Below, piece after piece: positions 11,595 through 23,261 of a DNA stretch of 64,000 nt. Location: NCBI RefSeq assembly GCF_030272615.1, contig NC_081412.1, positions 341,369,370-341,433,369 on the forward strand, in the 5' to 3' direction. The notes below the pieces were generated by a model. The model had not been told where the DNA came from and made no database searches. It was given only the letters and a program-made list of their open reading frames with translations. Each line of letters opens with the position of its first letter. Within the stretch, counting starts at the first letter, position 1. This stretch comes from Cryptomeria japonica. Lineage: Eukaryota > Streptophyta > Pinopsida > Cupressales > Cupressaceae. A program made the position numbers and the translations under genes.

Positions 11595-11940
11595 TTGGAG
11601 CTCTGAACTGAACTGCTAAAAATAGTCATCTGAGTGAATACAGGATCCTGCCAAACTAATACTGCCAGAAATAGCCACTAAGCTAAGCTGCAGAATCCTC
11701 GCCAAAAATAGCACTGCCAAAAATAGTACATACTATAAATAGCATACTACTAAAAATAGTAAGTGTTTCCAAAGTGATTTTTACCACATTCTGAGCAACT
11801 GCCAAACTTACTAAAAATAGTAACTTCTGAAAAGGTCCTCAGATTGGTTTGCATGTTATACCATCGCAGAGCTCTCAGAAAACCTAGAAAAACCTAGAGA
11901 ACTGAATTGCTTCTGCCTCCACTTATTAAAAATAGTAAGT
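11595..11940 (-). promoter_or_regulatory. Cluster of CTATTTTTAG elements in LTR U3
   Basis: About eight matches or near matches to (T)ACTATTTTTAG(TA) occur in 350 bp (minus sense). The clearest lie near 11749-11762, 11808-11822 and 11923-11937; variants read GCTATTTTTGGC. CTATTTTTAG is a C(A/T)8G-type sequence of the kind bound by MADS-domain proteins. Binding is inferred only. Confidence 0.5.
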
Positions 11941-12170
11941 CGGTCAAACTCCATAACTTGCTATGCATGTACCCTCACTGCAAAGCTTTCTGTAAACCCA
12001 GAAGGAATTCAGAATCCAAATAGACAAATTCCAACATACAAGCCTTCGAAACTGCAGAAACATCCTCCTAGATGTAGGAAACCCTAATTTCTGCTTCCGA
12101 CTAGCCTACAAGTCTCCAGAATAGGTTAACGGTCCCCAAAACAAACTAGAGTGGAAAAGGGGACATTACA

Positions 12171-13110
12171 GTTATGCAGATTGTGTTTTGTTGGAGTCAT
12201 TTCCTCAATGTTGCCTTATTCACTTTATGCCTAGGGTCTTTGGAGTATGTTTAGAGATAATTTGGGTGTGTTGGGAGTGATTTAGAAGTGTTTGTGAGGA
12301 TTTTCATGTTGCTGGTCTGTATTTCCAGCCTGCTGTTCATTCATATCAGATTTATTTTTGGGGGATTGAAGCTGGTTTTCACGTGTGTGAGTCTACTGGT
12401 ATTGTGTGAAGAGTCTTGGTAATAAGTTGCAACTGTTAGTTTGGGTTTTGGCATTTGATTATCCATGATGAATCATATTGTAATGCTGGTTAGTAGTACT
12501 AACAGCAATTCATTTGAACTCTCTTAGCCCACTGCATAAGTGGAAGAGGCTGGCCTTGTTGCTTAGTTTGGACAGTGATTATTCTAGTAATTTTGTAATC
12601 CATGTTTGCATTGTAAAGCTGATTAGTAGTACTAACAGCTATATACTTGGATTGTTGTTGTTTGTCCCATTGCATAAGTGGAAGAGGCTGGCTTGCCGCC
12701 TTCCTATGTATTGTAACAATGTCCTCCCGTTGAATAAACGGTTGAGTTGATTGCTATTTCATTTCTTGTCCTCCCGCTGCATAAGCGGTCGAGTGATTGT
12801 TCTTTAGTTTGTAATCTTCTAATTGGGTGGTTGCACCGCCATACTGTTGTAGTAGTTCTTACACCCATTGGATAAGCGGAAGGGGCTGGCTTGCCGCCCA
12901 ATATTGTATTTGAGATTTCATTTCCAGTAGTTATTTGAGTTAACGATCCCCTTGACACTGTATGCTCTCACCCTCCCATATTGGGCTTTCGGTGATCAGA
13001 AAGCGAAAGAGTTACCTTCAGCATTTCCTTTCTGCGCAAGTTTGATTATTCTAACCTTAACGAGTGAATCTTGTTGTGTTAAAAAAAATAAAAAATTGTG
13101 GGATATTACA
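12171..13110 (+). repeat. 3' part of a family-A 5' LTR
   Basis: This 940-bp segment ends GGGATATTACA directly before a PBS and is homologous throughout to 34437-35378. Both contain recurring CCGC(T/C)GCATAAGCGG-type blocks and GGCTTGCCGCC. It is R-U5 sequence of the 5' LTR of the element whose coding region is 13226-16465. The U3 part is absent because a minus-strand LTR abuts at 12170. No gene. Confidence 0.75.
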
Positions 13111-13111
13111 G

Positions 13112-13124
13112 TGGAATCAGAGTC
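13112..13124 (+). other. Primer-binding site
   Basis: TGGAATCAGAGTC follows the LTR end by one base; it is a slightly changed form of the initiator-Met PBS TGGTATCAGAGCC. Confidence 0.75.
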
Positions 13125-13225
13125 AGTTTTCCTACCAGCCTGTGTGTTCAGTTGATTAGAGCACAAGTTCTCCTTGCCATCCTGTTGGGTCATGGTTTTT
13201 TGGTTGCATATCAAAGTTTGGAAGA

Positions 13226-16200
13226 ATGTCTACAACAGATAAGTCTATGTGTGAGTTAATGCAAGGATTCATTAATTTCATGAAAGATCCAGATATTATA
13301 AGGGGGTTCATAATGGTTCTTGCAAAATCCAAACGTAAGGAAGAGTTTGAAAATAATATCTTTAACACAAAGACAAATGATGTAGTTGGTGCTTTGACAC
13401 ATAACTTCGAGATAGTGCTTCATGAAGACTCTTTGGTGATGCATGCTACTACTGATGATGAGGTTGTCATTGAAGAAGAAAAATCAGTAGTTGAGGTTGT
13501 GCATGATGAGATCCTTAATGTTTCTTATGGAGCTAGTGATGGTGTTGAATGCACTCATGTGCTTCCAAAGGAAGAGCAAATGAAGATTGAAGAAGATATT
13601 GTCATTGAGATTATAGAACCAGCTATGATAGATCAGCCACACAGAGGTCTAAATTCTTTTGGTTCCCTTTTAATTGAGTCTAGCATTGTTTCATCACCTT
13701 CACCTCATCCTAGCAAAGAGTCAAACCATAGTTTGAGATTTGTTGAGAATGATGATGTTCACCAATTAGCTAAAAATGATGATGAGACAAGCTTTGAAGA
13801 GGAGGTACATGAGACTTGGGGCAGCCATGTAATCACTGCTGAAAGGTATGACAAAGATTTTGATTTTGGTATTCATCATAGCAGCAGTTCGCTTTCTTTG
13901 GAAAATCAATTTGTGTTTCCAATGATAACCCATTGTTTGAGATGGGTATAGAGAAGACATATGACAATCCACTCTTTGAGTGGGAAGATGGAACATCATC
14001 TGGTTCTAGCATTGCTCTTGGTGAGAATAACAATGTGTGGAAACCGAGAGAAGATTCAAAATCTAAGTTGGATGATACTTGGAGCTATGGTGAGCACTTT
14101 TTAACTGAGCAAAGTAATCAACCTTTTAGTATTTGGGATCCAGGTGTGAAGGCAGGTAAGGACAATGAGGAGACCGTGTGGGATGAATTTCCCTTTGATC
14201 CGGATGATGAAATGGAACTTGATGAGGATTCTATATCAGCAAACAATGGTGATGTTACACTTGATCTTGGGGCTGCCTTCTCGTTTGATCAAAGTGACAA
14301 TGAGGTGGAAGCAGATTTAAAAGTCTGTAAGGCTCTTGATATTGAAGGGTTTGATGGTGTTCTTGAACATAAATCAGATTTATTAGTGCACAATGTTGAT
14401 TATCATCTTGGTGTTGAGCAATGTCATCACGTGGATGATGTGGGGTGTGAGACTAGGGACAACCAAGGAGTCGTTGAAGACAAGAATGGAAATTTTGATT
14501 GTAATCAAAGGCTCGAAGAATTAGTGAAGTCTAATCCTATTTATGATATTGAGCTTTTCCAGCTAGTTGGTGGAGTTAGACAAGAGTCTTGGAGCAGCTA
14601 TGGGAGCAGCAATTGCAAGAAACAAAGTTCGGATTTTTTCTTGCAGCCCATCAGCAGTACACCATCTTTGTATTCTTATGAGTGGGATGGCTTCCAAGTT
14701 CTTGGTAATCCTTTCTTTGAAGTGGGTATTGAGAAAAGTTATGATAACCCTCTCCTCGTGATGGATGATAATACATGTGGTGAAGTGACCGAACATAAGA
14801 CTGAATATGGTTTCCAATGTATGGATGATGTGATGTCAAACCATGAGGATGTGCCACGTTTTGCGATTAATAATCTTTCGAGTTTGCTTGATACTTAATG
14901 CATAAGTGGGACTGAGGACGAAGACTCCACTTGGGAAGTGTTGAATCAAGATGATTTCAATATCTTTGACATCAAGTTGTTGTCCAGACACAGTTTAGTT
15001 GCCGTACAAGGTTTCATTGCAGCAGTAAGGAGTGAAGATTTCAAACTTGTTACTCATGAAGTAGGGGAGAAAGGACCAGAATGTGGTGATTGCATGCTCG
15101 ATAACCTATTCCCTGGGTTGAATGATAATAAGGCTCATACTAGTTCATTTTGGGAGTTGGATTTGAGGGCAACATTTGTTCCATACTCCAATGTTGTTGA
15201 AGCTTTCATGGTTAGGCTTCAAGGGTTCACTAGAGGAGACATCAATTTCTTAATTATGCACTTGGTCCTCACTAACACTTGGGGATGTGTTGAGTTTTCT
15301 TTTCAGTGTGTTGAAAATCACTTTCGGTTGGGAATCCAAGCTCGAGATCGTCAACATGGTCTGATGAAGCTTATTACATGTGGAAAGAAGGATCTTTGGA
15401 AGGATAAGGAGCAAATTTTCGGTCTTGATGGTGTTGTTCCCTTCTTTACCAGCCATTTGATGGTTTCTTTTACTCATCAACTAGTGGATTGGGAAAATAT
15501 TCTGAGCAAAGGGTGGTTCTATGTGGAGTTGGAGTCACTAAAGAGGAAAATTTCCAGCCTTGGACGTGAGCAGATGTGTTATTTTGGATGACAATTTTCT
15601 GTGTTGCAGCAGCTGTTCATCTTCTTGGATGCTGATTTTCCTAAAATCAGATCTCAAATCAATCATTTCAGTCTTGATGGGCTGCTGGTGTACTCTTCTT
15701 CAAACTTCAAAGTCTCCTGGCAAGACGGGTTTATGGTCTCAATTGAGAGGAATGGCGAGTTGGGGCAATCGGTATCTGTGTATGGGAAGTGTTCAAGCTC
15801 TAACTAGAGGTTATTCTTATGCCCTCTCTTCTACTTATGATTGGGACAACGGACCTTTTGTTTCTATGGTTCATCATTCTGAGGTGCTTGGAGTGGGAAC
15901 TATAAGAGATTTCAAAAGTCTCCATGGTTGTATCAGAATAATTCAATTGAGGCCTAGTAGATTCATGTGGAGTTATGAGAATAAGTTTCTTGAGCTCCTG
16001 CAAAGGATTGTTTTCCTCCTTGCAGGAAGATTTGGATAAGTCACATTCACAGTCATGGCTCTGCTTAACACCTTGGGGAGACATGTTGTGGAGTTTGATT
16101 GTGAGTTGAGTAGACTTTATTTCCTATTGCCCAAGCTTGTGATAGACAGTGGCATTGTTGATATTGATTACTCAGAGCTTTATGAGATGCTGCATGATAT

Positions 16201-16465
16201 TGATTTCAGTCCTTAAAGATTTTTCAGTCTGAGCATCATGGATGGTAATATTTTGGAGCTACAATGGAGGTTAGTGCAGTTGTGGTGTGATGTTTTCATT
16301 GATGTGATCAGAGTGGCGTAGCATCAACATGGTGGATTCTTCCTAATACGGACATGGGACCTTGGGATCGTACTTGCTTTGGTGTTTTCTGGAGTTGTGG
16401 TGGCATTGCTTGAAGACAAGCAATTTTGGGAAGGGTGGACTGTAATGTCCCCTTTTCTGCTCTAG
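13226..16465 (+). pseudogene. Family-1 single-ORF element protein, degenerate
   Basis: This is the whole internal coding region of a pol-less LTR element. It begins with a 241-codon segment (13226-13951) that is acidic after a short helical start. After an overlapping frame change it continues through 13933-15807, with in-frame stops at 14896-14898 and 15589-15591, then in other frames to the 3' LTR. An IWDPGVKAG motif lies near 14130. The last codons read LLEDKQFWEGWTVMSPF, spanning the polypurine tract and the first bases of the LTR (stop 16463-16465). The same tail occurs in the elements at 42836 and 59905. No protease, RT, RNase H or integrase motif was found. Function unknown; a capsid-like role is a guess from position. 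Confidence 0.7.
16428..16440 (+). other. Polypurine tract before 3' LTR
   Basis: GGGAAGGGTGGAC lies directly before the LTR start TGTAATGTCCCC. The matching tract in the element at 41346 is minus-strand AGGAGGGGCGGAC. Confidence 0.75.
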
Positions 16466-16701
16466 TTAGTTTTGGGGAACTATTGGTCAATTCCGAGACC
16501 CATTGATCAATCAGAGGCAGAAATTAGGGTTTCCTATTTTCTAGTAGAGGATGCTTTGGCAGTTTTGGTGGCTTGCATGTTGGAATTTTACAGTTCTGAT
16601 TCAGGATTCCTTCTGGGTTTTTAGAAAGATTTGCAATGTGGGTACATGCATAGCAAGCAATGGAGTTTGACTGACTTACTATTTTTAGTAAAAGGTGGCG
16701 A
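16441..16701 (+). repeat. Family-A 3' LTR, first part (split by insertion)
   Basis: It begins TGTAATGTCCCCTTTTCTG and matches the minus-strand copy at 12170 downward. At 16701 the match stops and resumes at 23171, with GGCGA (16697-16701) and GGCGG (23171-23175) flanking the inserted 6.5 kb as a one-mismatch TSD. Confidence 0.8.
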
Positions 16702-16957
16702 TGTTGTGACCTTTTTCCACACATCGCCCCATTGCTACTAGGGACCCTCTGATTTTCCTGCTTTCTAGGGTTTTGTTAGCGTCCTGTGACCTTTTGCTGC
16801 AGTTTCACCAAGCCTTGTCCAATTCAGAGCATTTCAGGTCCTGACGATTGAAAGTTAGTTTTTGCAAGTTATGTGATTCCGAAGTGTGAACACCACCAGA
16901 GTGCTTAGAGAAGCCAAAGGACGAAGATCGCAATTGATTTGGACGAATTTGGACAAC

Positions 16958-17074
16958 TTTCTATTTTTAGAAAGTTTGCTTTTTGCTTTTTTCCTATTTT
17001 TTAGGAAGTTTCGTTTTTTGGCATTTTTAGCCCGATCCCCGATATGGCTATTTTTAGAAAGTTTTTCCTATTTT
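16958..17074 (+). promoter_or_regulatory. CTATTTTTAG-type elements
   Basis: Four related elements (CTATTTTTAGAAAG twice, CCTATTTTTTAGG twice) lie within 120 bp, similar to those in the family-A LTRs. Confidence 0.4.
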
Positions 17075-17091
17075 TTAGGGATGTCTTCTTT

Positions 17092-17540
17092 TTGCTTTTT
17101 CGGGATGCAAACCTAGGGTTTACACTTGTACTACTGACCAGCTTCGACCGGAACTCAAAAATTCCAAGTTTTGACCTAAAAAAGCTAAATCCCTAGATTT
17201 TAGGCTTTTTGCTTTTTCGGGATGCAAACCTAGGGTTTACACTTGTACTACTGACCAGCTTCGACCGGACCTCGAAAATTCCAAGTTTTGACCTAAAAAG
17301 CTAAATCCCTAGATTTTAGGCTTTTTGCTTTTTCGGGATGCAAACCTAGGGTTTACACTTGTACTACTGACCAGCTTCGACCGAAACCTAAAAAAGCTGA
17401 ATCCCTAGATTTTAGGCTTTTTGCTTTTTCGGGATGCAAACCTAGGGTTTACACTTGTACTACTGACCAGCTTCAACCAGAACTTGAAAATTCCAAGTTT
17501 CGATCTAAAAAGCTAAATCCCTAGATTTTAGGCTTTTTGC
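17092..17540 (+). repeat. Tandem repeat of about 117 bp, four units
   Basis: GATGCAAACCTAGGG marks unit starts at 17104, 17221, 17337 and 17433 (spacings 117, 116 and 96 bp). The third unit lacks about 20 bp. Each unit includes TTCGACCGG-like and AAATCCCTAGATTTTAGG sequence. Confidence 0.9.
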
Positions 17541-17687
17541 TGCTTCAGATGATCCACCTAAGCATGGATTTCAAATTTCAAGTTAATCCGGTTAAATTAG
17601 ATTAAGCTGTGAAATTTTGAAGTTCCTCTGAAAATCTTCTAAGTCTGGCTAACGAAAGGTTTTGCAGGTACAAATGAGGCTATCCAG

Positions 17688-18492
17688 AAGTCCGCCATGT
17701 GTTGAAGAGGCCATGATGGCCAGCACACTAAAGTCCGCCCATGAGGGGATGTGTTGAAGACCGCCTTGCATAGGGCAACCATCAAAGTCCGCCATGTATG
17801 CATTGGAGGTCATGTGGGAGACACCACCAAAGTCCGCCCAACCATGTAGGAGTACTCTCCAAAGTCCGCCATAGGTTAGGGAGCCTTGTAGGGAACACCA
17901 CCAAAGTCCACCCAAGCAAGAGGAGGGATGGCTAAAGTCCGCCCAAGTGATGGAGGAGCTATCCTTAAAGTCCGCCACACCTCAGGGGGCCATGAAGGAG
18001 CTCTCACCAAAGTCTGCCATGCATTTGGAGACCATGTGGGAGCACTCTCCAAAGTTCGCCCAAGGTTGGGAGGCTAGAGAGGAGGAGTGATCAAAGTCCG
18101 CCCAAGATGGAGAAGACACCAAAGTCTGCCATAGTCATGTGGGTGCCAAGTCTAAAGTCCGCCCAAGAAGGAGCACTCTCCCAAGTCCGCGAAACTTTGG
18201 GGGGTCACATGGGTGCTAAGCCCAAAGTCCGCCATGAGTTTGGAGGCCATGGGTGTCATAGCCAAAGTCCTCCAGGATGATGGAGGCCTTGAAGGTGCCT
18301 ACTCCAAAGTCCGCCATGCCTAGAGAGGCCATGGAGGAGTCAACACCAAAGTCCGCCATGCCTTGGGAGCAACCTCCAAAGTCCGCCATAGGCTAGGAGG
18401 GTCCTGAGAGAGAGGTCACCAAAGTCCGCCCAAGGTGGGAGAGAGGTCACCAAAGTCCGCCATACCTTGGAGAGGTATCCAAAGTCCGCCAA
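17688..18492 (+). repeat. Degenerate minisatellite built on CCAAAGTCCGCC
   Basis: About 23 copies of (C)CAAAGTCCGCC(C)A(A/T)G recur every 28-45 bp with variable, G-rich spacers that often contain GGAGGCCATG. Spacers share a loose consensus and are not unique sequences. On the minus strand the unit can encode repeated (M/W)ADF(G) peptides (an ORF spans 17649-17978), but no start, conservation or known family supports a gene. It sits in the 5' region of the family-2 element, where its role is unknown. Confidence 0.85.
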
Positions 18493-19319
18493 AATTTGAA
18501 GATGGAGATAAAATTCGAAAAATCAACCTACACATGGAAGGTCAAACAAAGTCAACATGATGTCACAAAATCCACAGAGATTTCAAAATTAAATCCAAAA
18601 TGAAGAAATATCTAAATAAAAAAAAAAAATCCTCAAAATAAATCCAAAATGGAAAGTTTTTTTTGAGAATATTGAGGGAATATTAAAAAATTATTGAGAT
18701 ATTAATTCAAAATGGAAAGTTGTTTTTAGAATTAGAAGTATGAGTTGGATGATTTTAGGGGTTTTTCTTAAGCCTTGTCTACAAATACTTTATTATCAAA
18801 TTCATTATTACACTAAGAAGTTCAAAATTACTAAGGAGAGCTTAGTAAAGTATGTCAGTTTGAAGATCATCTGGAGAAAATTCTAGATATTGCTGGAAGT
18901 GGGATAATATTTTTGGCAGAAGGCTTACAGATTTCTGGAGAAAGGCATCTTTTCTGAATTTTCTCAATATTTTGGAGAAAAGTCTAGCCTTACTCCTATC
19001 CAAGTCAGAGGTGAAATTAAAATTGTGAATTTTCTGAATATTTTCCATAATTTAATAAATGATTTTTTCGAAAATTTTGGAGAAAGAAAATCATTTTTTT
19101 TGGGCTAAGTATGAAATTTTTTTTAAAGTTTTAACACTTGATGGTGACTTCAACCGACCTCAAGGCTGAGGGTCTGGAGGTGAAAATTCAATTTTGGTGG
19201 CTAAGTATGAGAGTGAAAAATGGAAAATTTTCCTACACTTAGCCATTTCACGGCCCCGTTATTTTGCAGAAATTTTCTAACTTAAAGTTTTCATCATTCG
19301 TCTGCAGGTCTTAAGCACC
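18493..19319 (+). other. AT-rich leader of the family-2 element
   Basis: No gene is seen. Homopurine and A-rich tracts are common. A short inverted pair, GGCTAAGTATGAGAG and CTACACTTAGCC, flanks AAAATGGAAAATTTTCC near 19199-19250. TCTGCAG at 19307-19313 just before the ORF start is a plausible splice acceptor; no donor was identified with confidence. Confidence 0.4.
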
Positions 19320-22290
19320 ATGAAGTTCCAGGTAGATAAAGATGCTCCTCCAGAGTCGAGGATGACTTCCAAGTGGAAGAACATCAGCGACACCAACCTC
19401 GGACACATCAACCTGAGGGAGTTTAAGAAGCGAATGTTTGGTCTGGACAACCTTGTGCCTATCACCATTGCGCGAAAAATGATGAAGAGTGGTATCGTGC
19501 ATGTTGCCGACTTCCTCCCCACCATGCAGTGCAATGAACTAGTAGTTGAATGTGCCAAACACTACAACCCCATCAGTAAGGATATTGTTGCACTTGATGG
19601 AAGAGTGTTGGCAAATGTCAGCGATGAGGCCATCAGAGAGGTCTTCAGGATCCCCGAATACCACAACGCAGTATATATGACAAAGGACAAAGCTGACAGT
19701 CTGTACCACGACCACCTGGAGGAATATGATGCCATAGTTAACCATTCCTGGCTAGACAAGCCAAGAAAGGGCGCCTCCAAACTCCAGAGAAAGAGCCTAG
19801 TGCGAGCATACTTCAAGGAGGACATTAGGGACATGATTGTCTTGCTCAATAGAATAATAGGAAATCCTCAGGGAGCTCCATTCGAACCCTGGATGTATTA
19901 TTTCATTAATGAAATAATCAATGGAGTAAAAATGATAAACTGGGCCCGTATGATCAGCGACAACCTAGACAGCCAGCTAAGGAATCTGGAAGCGAATAGG
20001 ACTTTCTTCATGAGTTCTTACTTGTTCTATTCTTTAGCCAGGACCTATAGGTATAGAGGTCTCACTTGAAGAGGAGAAGTTGGGAACAAGGAGAACCAAT
20101 TTCCGATATATGATTGCTATCCCCAGCTCCATATGGAGGAGAAGTTCCATTTCAAAAGGGTGAATGATACCTTCCTGATGCACATTACCTGGACCCTTCA
20201 AGGTGGCCTGCACCAGAGGCTCTCTCAAGAGTCTATGGACTTCATCGGTCGGTTCGGATATTGGTACATCCAATATCCAAAGTTCACTTACCTCCGAATT
20301 CAGGGATTCTTTGGGCCCCCATACAAGCTTCCAGCTTGCCCTACCAACCGAGTGGTGTTGCTCGAGGTTGTGAGACAGTTGGAGGAGTATATAGTGATTC
20401 AAAGGGATAAGGAGAAGAAGGCAGGGACATCCTCACTTACAATTGGTAATGGGCTGGAAACATGTCCATCATCACAGGCTGCAACCACCGCTGAGAAAGA
20501 ACTAGCCTGGTATCCCTTCTACCAATACAAGGCAAGAAAAGATTTTGATCCATTCCATAGGATAAAGAAGATCGAAGGGACAACGTTCGAGCACAGACTA
20601 GATTTAGAAGACTACTGGGCTAATGCAGCTGATAGTTTTGAGATCCGGAAGAGGTTTTGGTCAAGAATTCCTTTGAGTATGGTGAGAGCAACGGAAGTAT
20701 TCAAAGTTGCCGATCAGGTAGAAGAAAGCCTAGAACTTCAGCAGCCAGGTTTTGAGAAGATGAAGAATGAACCCTTAGTCTTGATAGATTAGAGAGAGGG
20801 AGAAAAATCAGATCTAGCAGACCTCATGAGGTCGGTGGTTGAGTACTCAAGGTGGTGGGCGTCCGAAAAGACAAAACAGTTGAAGGCCAAAGGTGTGGCT
20901 TTAACTTATGAATTAATGGGAGTAGATGATACTCTGTCCGTCAATCCTTGTACCTCCGCCGGTGATGCTCGGAATCCAGAAAGTGTTGGGTCTCGAAAGA
21001 GGCAGGAGTTGGGTGGAAGCTCCACAAAGGTCACAGGGAAAAGGGCTGTAGGTGAGAGAAGAGAGTCCAGCGAAAGTCACTCCATCCTAAGTGCTGCTTC
21101 CATTGCGCCTTATCAAAGTACAATTGGGGAGCAAGAGATGAACATCTATGTGATTGATGATGAAGTAAGAGTGCTTTCCCAGCCAGTTGAGGGAGTGGTG
21201 GAGAAGGTCTTCCGAACTCCAGACAGGGGGCAGATTGAAGCCCCTACAATCTTCTTGGATGGCATACCAGCGAACCTAGGAGAAGCAGATGATGAGTTTG
21301 ATCGGAACACTGTAGAACAATCAGCCATTCCTGATTGGCTGAGAGCAAGGATAAAGGCCAAGGTTCCCAAGGATGCCCACTCAATCGAGGAGGTCACCGC
21401 AGCATTCCTGGAGAAGGTGAATGAACCCGCTATAACTAAACCGCCCAAACCAGCCAGGAAGTTTTCCCTGATTCAGAGAGACAGCGCCGGATTCAGGATA
21501 GTCCAAATAGCAGTGCCCAAAAAAGGGTAGACTAGGGACAATATCACCACAGCCTCTTCAGCAGGGATCCATGAAGGACTATGATGATATGAAGGGATCA
21601 TACACTCAAGAAAAGAAGTGGATTTCAGACGCTGTGATACGTGTTGACACCCTGGTCGAAAACTTAGTATCAGCACATGAGGCAACTTCTTTGTTGATTG
21701 ATCGTATCCAGGATCTAGCATCCAATTGGGAAGAAGTGGATGAAATTCAGAATGAAATACTCCCCCACCTGAAGGTTTTCCGAAGCATGTCAAAGAAGAG
21801 TTTAGTGGATGCAGGCATCATACAAACAGGGGACAAATACGACTTCGGCACGTGGTACTATGCTCTGGTCACTCGGATTGAGGTTCTAAAGAAATCCGAG
21901 ACCAAGTGTTTTGAGACAGAGGCAAGGGTTAGAGAGATCGTGGGCAAGGTATTTTGTGTGGCGTTAGAGATCTGGCAGAACGAAAGCCTAAGGGAGAAGC
22001 ATTTACAAGCAGAGAACCTGAGAGCCAGGATTCAGGCAAGCTTCTTCCGAGATTCAGGGATGATTAACAAAGGCAATCTTTCGAAGATTGCAAACTTCCT
22101 CTCCATCGATGACAACTTCCTCACCCAAGCAGTGGAGTGGGAAGGCATCCTTGCCACTTGCGCCGACGATGTGGATCTCATCGACTTCCAGATTGGCGGT
22201 TTGCCAAGTGTCACCATGGAGGAGGTCAAGCTCGTGGTGTCCAGATACATTGAATCTCTGAAAGAGGAAAGTGGCCACTCACCTCAGTAG
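19320..22290 (+). pseudogene. Family-2 element protein (about 990 residues), copy 1
   Basis: This large protein has no recognised catalytic domain. The conserved N-terminal domain (residues 1-340) includes INLREFKKRMFG, EVFRIPEYHNAVYM, FEPWMYYFINEI, FHFKRVNDTF and FTYLRIQGFFGPPYKLP. A charged, low-complexity middle follows (20800-21530), then a helical, probably coiled-coil C-terminus (21571-22290). Breaks are few: in-frame TGA at 20067-20069, TAG at 20790-20792 and TAG at 21528-21530 with a frameshift just before 21571. The minus-strand gene at 28728-33025 aligns with it, for example FEPWMY(Y/Q)FI and HFKRV(N/Q)D(T/A)F. The ATG at 19320 was chosen because it follows a possible splice acceptor. 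A structural (gag-like) role is inferred from being the only ORF of the element. Confidence 0.7.
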
Positions 22291-22299
22291 AATTAGTAG

Positions 22300-23170
22300 C
22301 TGCGCCACTTGTTACTCTTTCATTTGCTTGAACTGATAGTATTTCGGGAAACCCTAATTAGGGATTAGGACTTTCAATCTTGGCCCTTGATCACTGTTTG
22401 ATCTCGGCCATTCATTTATTTTTGAGAAACTATATAAGGTTGCCTCCTCTCATTTGAAAAGTGTGAGGTTTTTGATGTATTGTTGCTTAAGGTCATTTCC
22501 AGATAATATATTGCATGTGCGCTGCTTTGTAATCTCTATTATTTGAATGATTTGCATGGTTTCAATTGCCTCAACACTTAGTTAAAATTAATTTAAATTT
22601 GCTTTCATTGTTGTTAATTTGAATGAAGGATTTGATAAGTATCAATTGATGGTGTATTTCCGCTCATACTTTTGGTAAATAGATGATTTCCATTCTACCA
22701 TGCAAAGTTAGTCTGAGCCCATCCCCTGTGCATCCCAACATTTCGATCATAAGCACAACCCATTGAAGATTGCACCGGCCTTGTGTAGTTGTCCCTAGTG
22801 TGGCGAAGCAAGGTTTGGTTTCTCGAGAGTACCCAATCGATACTGTCTCCAGAGTTCGTAGGATTAGATTAGTCTTCCTAAACCCTATCCCTTTTTCCCT
22901 TTCTTTTGAAAGTCTAAATCCCAGAAAATTCCCAAAAAAAAAAGAAGAGCCTATATTGCTAAATTCATCTAAGTCCAGCAGTTCAAAAATACTTGTCATA
23001 CGTAAGTCCCCCTTGAAAATTGCAGCATACACTACCCAAGAAGCTATTCCACTAAAGTCGCTTGTTTGCACATATAGACCTTGGAATCAGTAGTGATTTT
23101 TTAGGAGAGGATAGAATACCTTCGGGTATCCTATCTTAATGTTTGGTAGATGATAAAACAGACACCGACA
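22300..23170 (+). repeat. 3' LTR-like region of the family-2 element
   Basis: This non-coding stretch follows the ORF. It has a TATA box (TATATAAGG at 22431-22439), AT-rich sequence and the element terminus ACCGACA. The start is not defined. A PBS-like TGGAATCAGTAG occurs at 23082-23093, so part of this may be an older, separate LTR end. Confidence 0.45.
22431..22439 (+). promoter_or_regulatory. TATA box in LTR-like region
   Basis: TATATAAGG lies downstream of AT-rich sequence and about 140 nt after the ORF stop, as expected for an LTR promoter. Confidence 0.5.
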
Positions 23171-23261
23171 GGCGGAAGCAGCTAAATTCTTTGATTTTTT
23201 TTTGGGTTTTCTGAGAGCTTCGCGATGGTGTGACATGCAAACGAACCTGAAGACTTTTCCA

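Larger units (their letters stand above)
11082..12170 (-). repeat. LTR of family A, minus orientation, U3 part
   Basis: On the minus strand the sequence starts TGTAATGTCCCCTTTTCC (at 12170) and runs about 1.07 kb to a TATA-like ATGTATAAATGAG (11091-11103), where the fragment at 10382-11081 interrupts it. It is homologous in order to 16441-16701 plus 23171-24066 on the plus strand, including TTTTCTGAGAGC(T)TCGCGATGG-type sequence and a cluster of CTATTTTTAG elements. GTTAT at 12171-12175 flanks its start and may be one TSD copy; the partner was not found. No gene. Confidence 0.7.
16702..23170 (+). mobile_element. Family-2 pol-less LTR element inserted in a family-A LTR
   Basis: The insertion is bounded by TGTTGTGACC at the left and ACCGACA at the right (TG...CA) and by GGCGA/GGCGG. 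The interrupted LTR lines up across the gap with the uninterrupted copy at 11082-12170, so the limits are firm. Inside are a repeat-rich 5' region (16702-19319), one long protein ORF (19320-22290) and a 3' LTR-like region with a TATA box. The two ends do not look like copies of one LTR, so the element may be recombined or end-truncated. No RT, RNase H or integrase motif was found. Confidence 0.7.

Noticed and set aside
17649-17978. Minus-strand 109-codon ORF with repeated ADF peptides
   Set aside because: It is an accidental reading of the CCAAAGTCCGCC minisatellite; it covers only part of the array and matches no family.
17688-18492. CRISPR-like array (short core with regular spacing)
   Set aside because: The cores vary, spacers share a loose consensus and differ in length, there are no cas genes, and the context is a plant retroelement.
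23082-23093. PBS-like TGGAATCAGTAG as the start of another element's internal region
   Set aside because: No coding region follows and the preceding bases do not end in CA; it is kept only as a note in the LTR entry.
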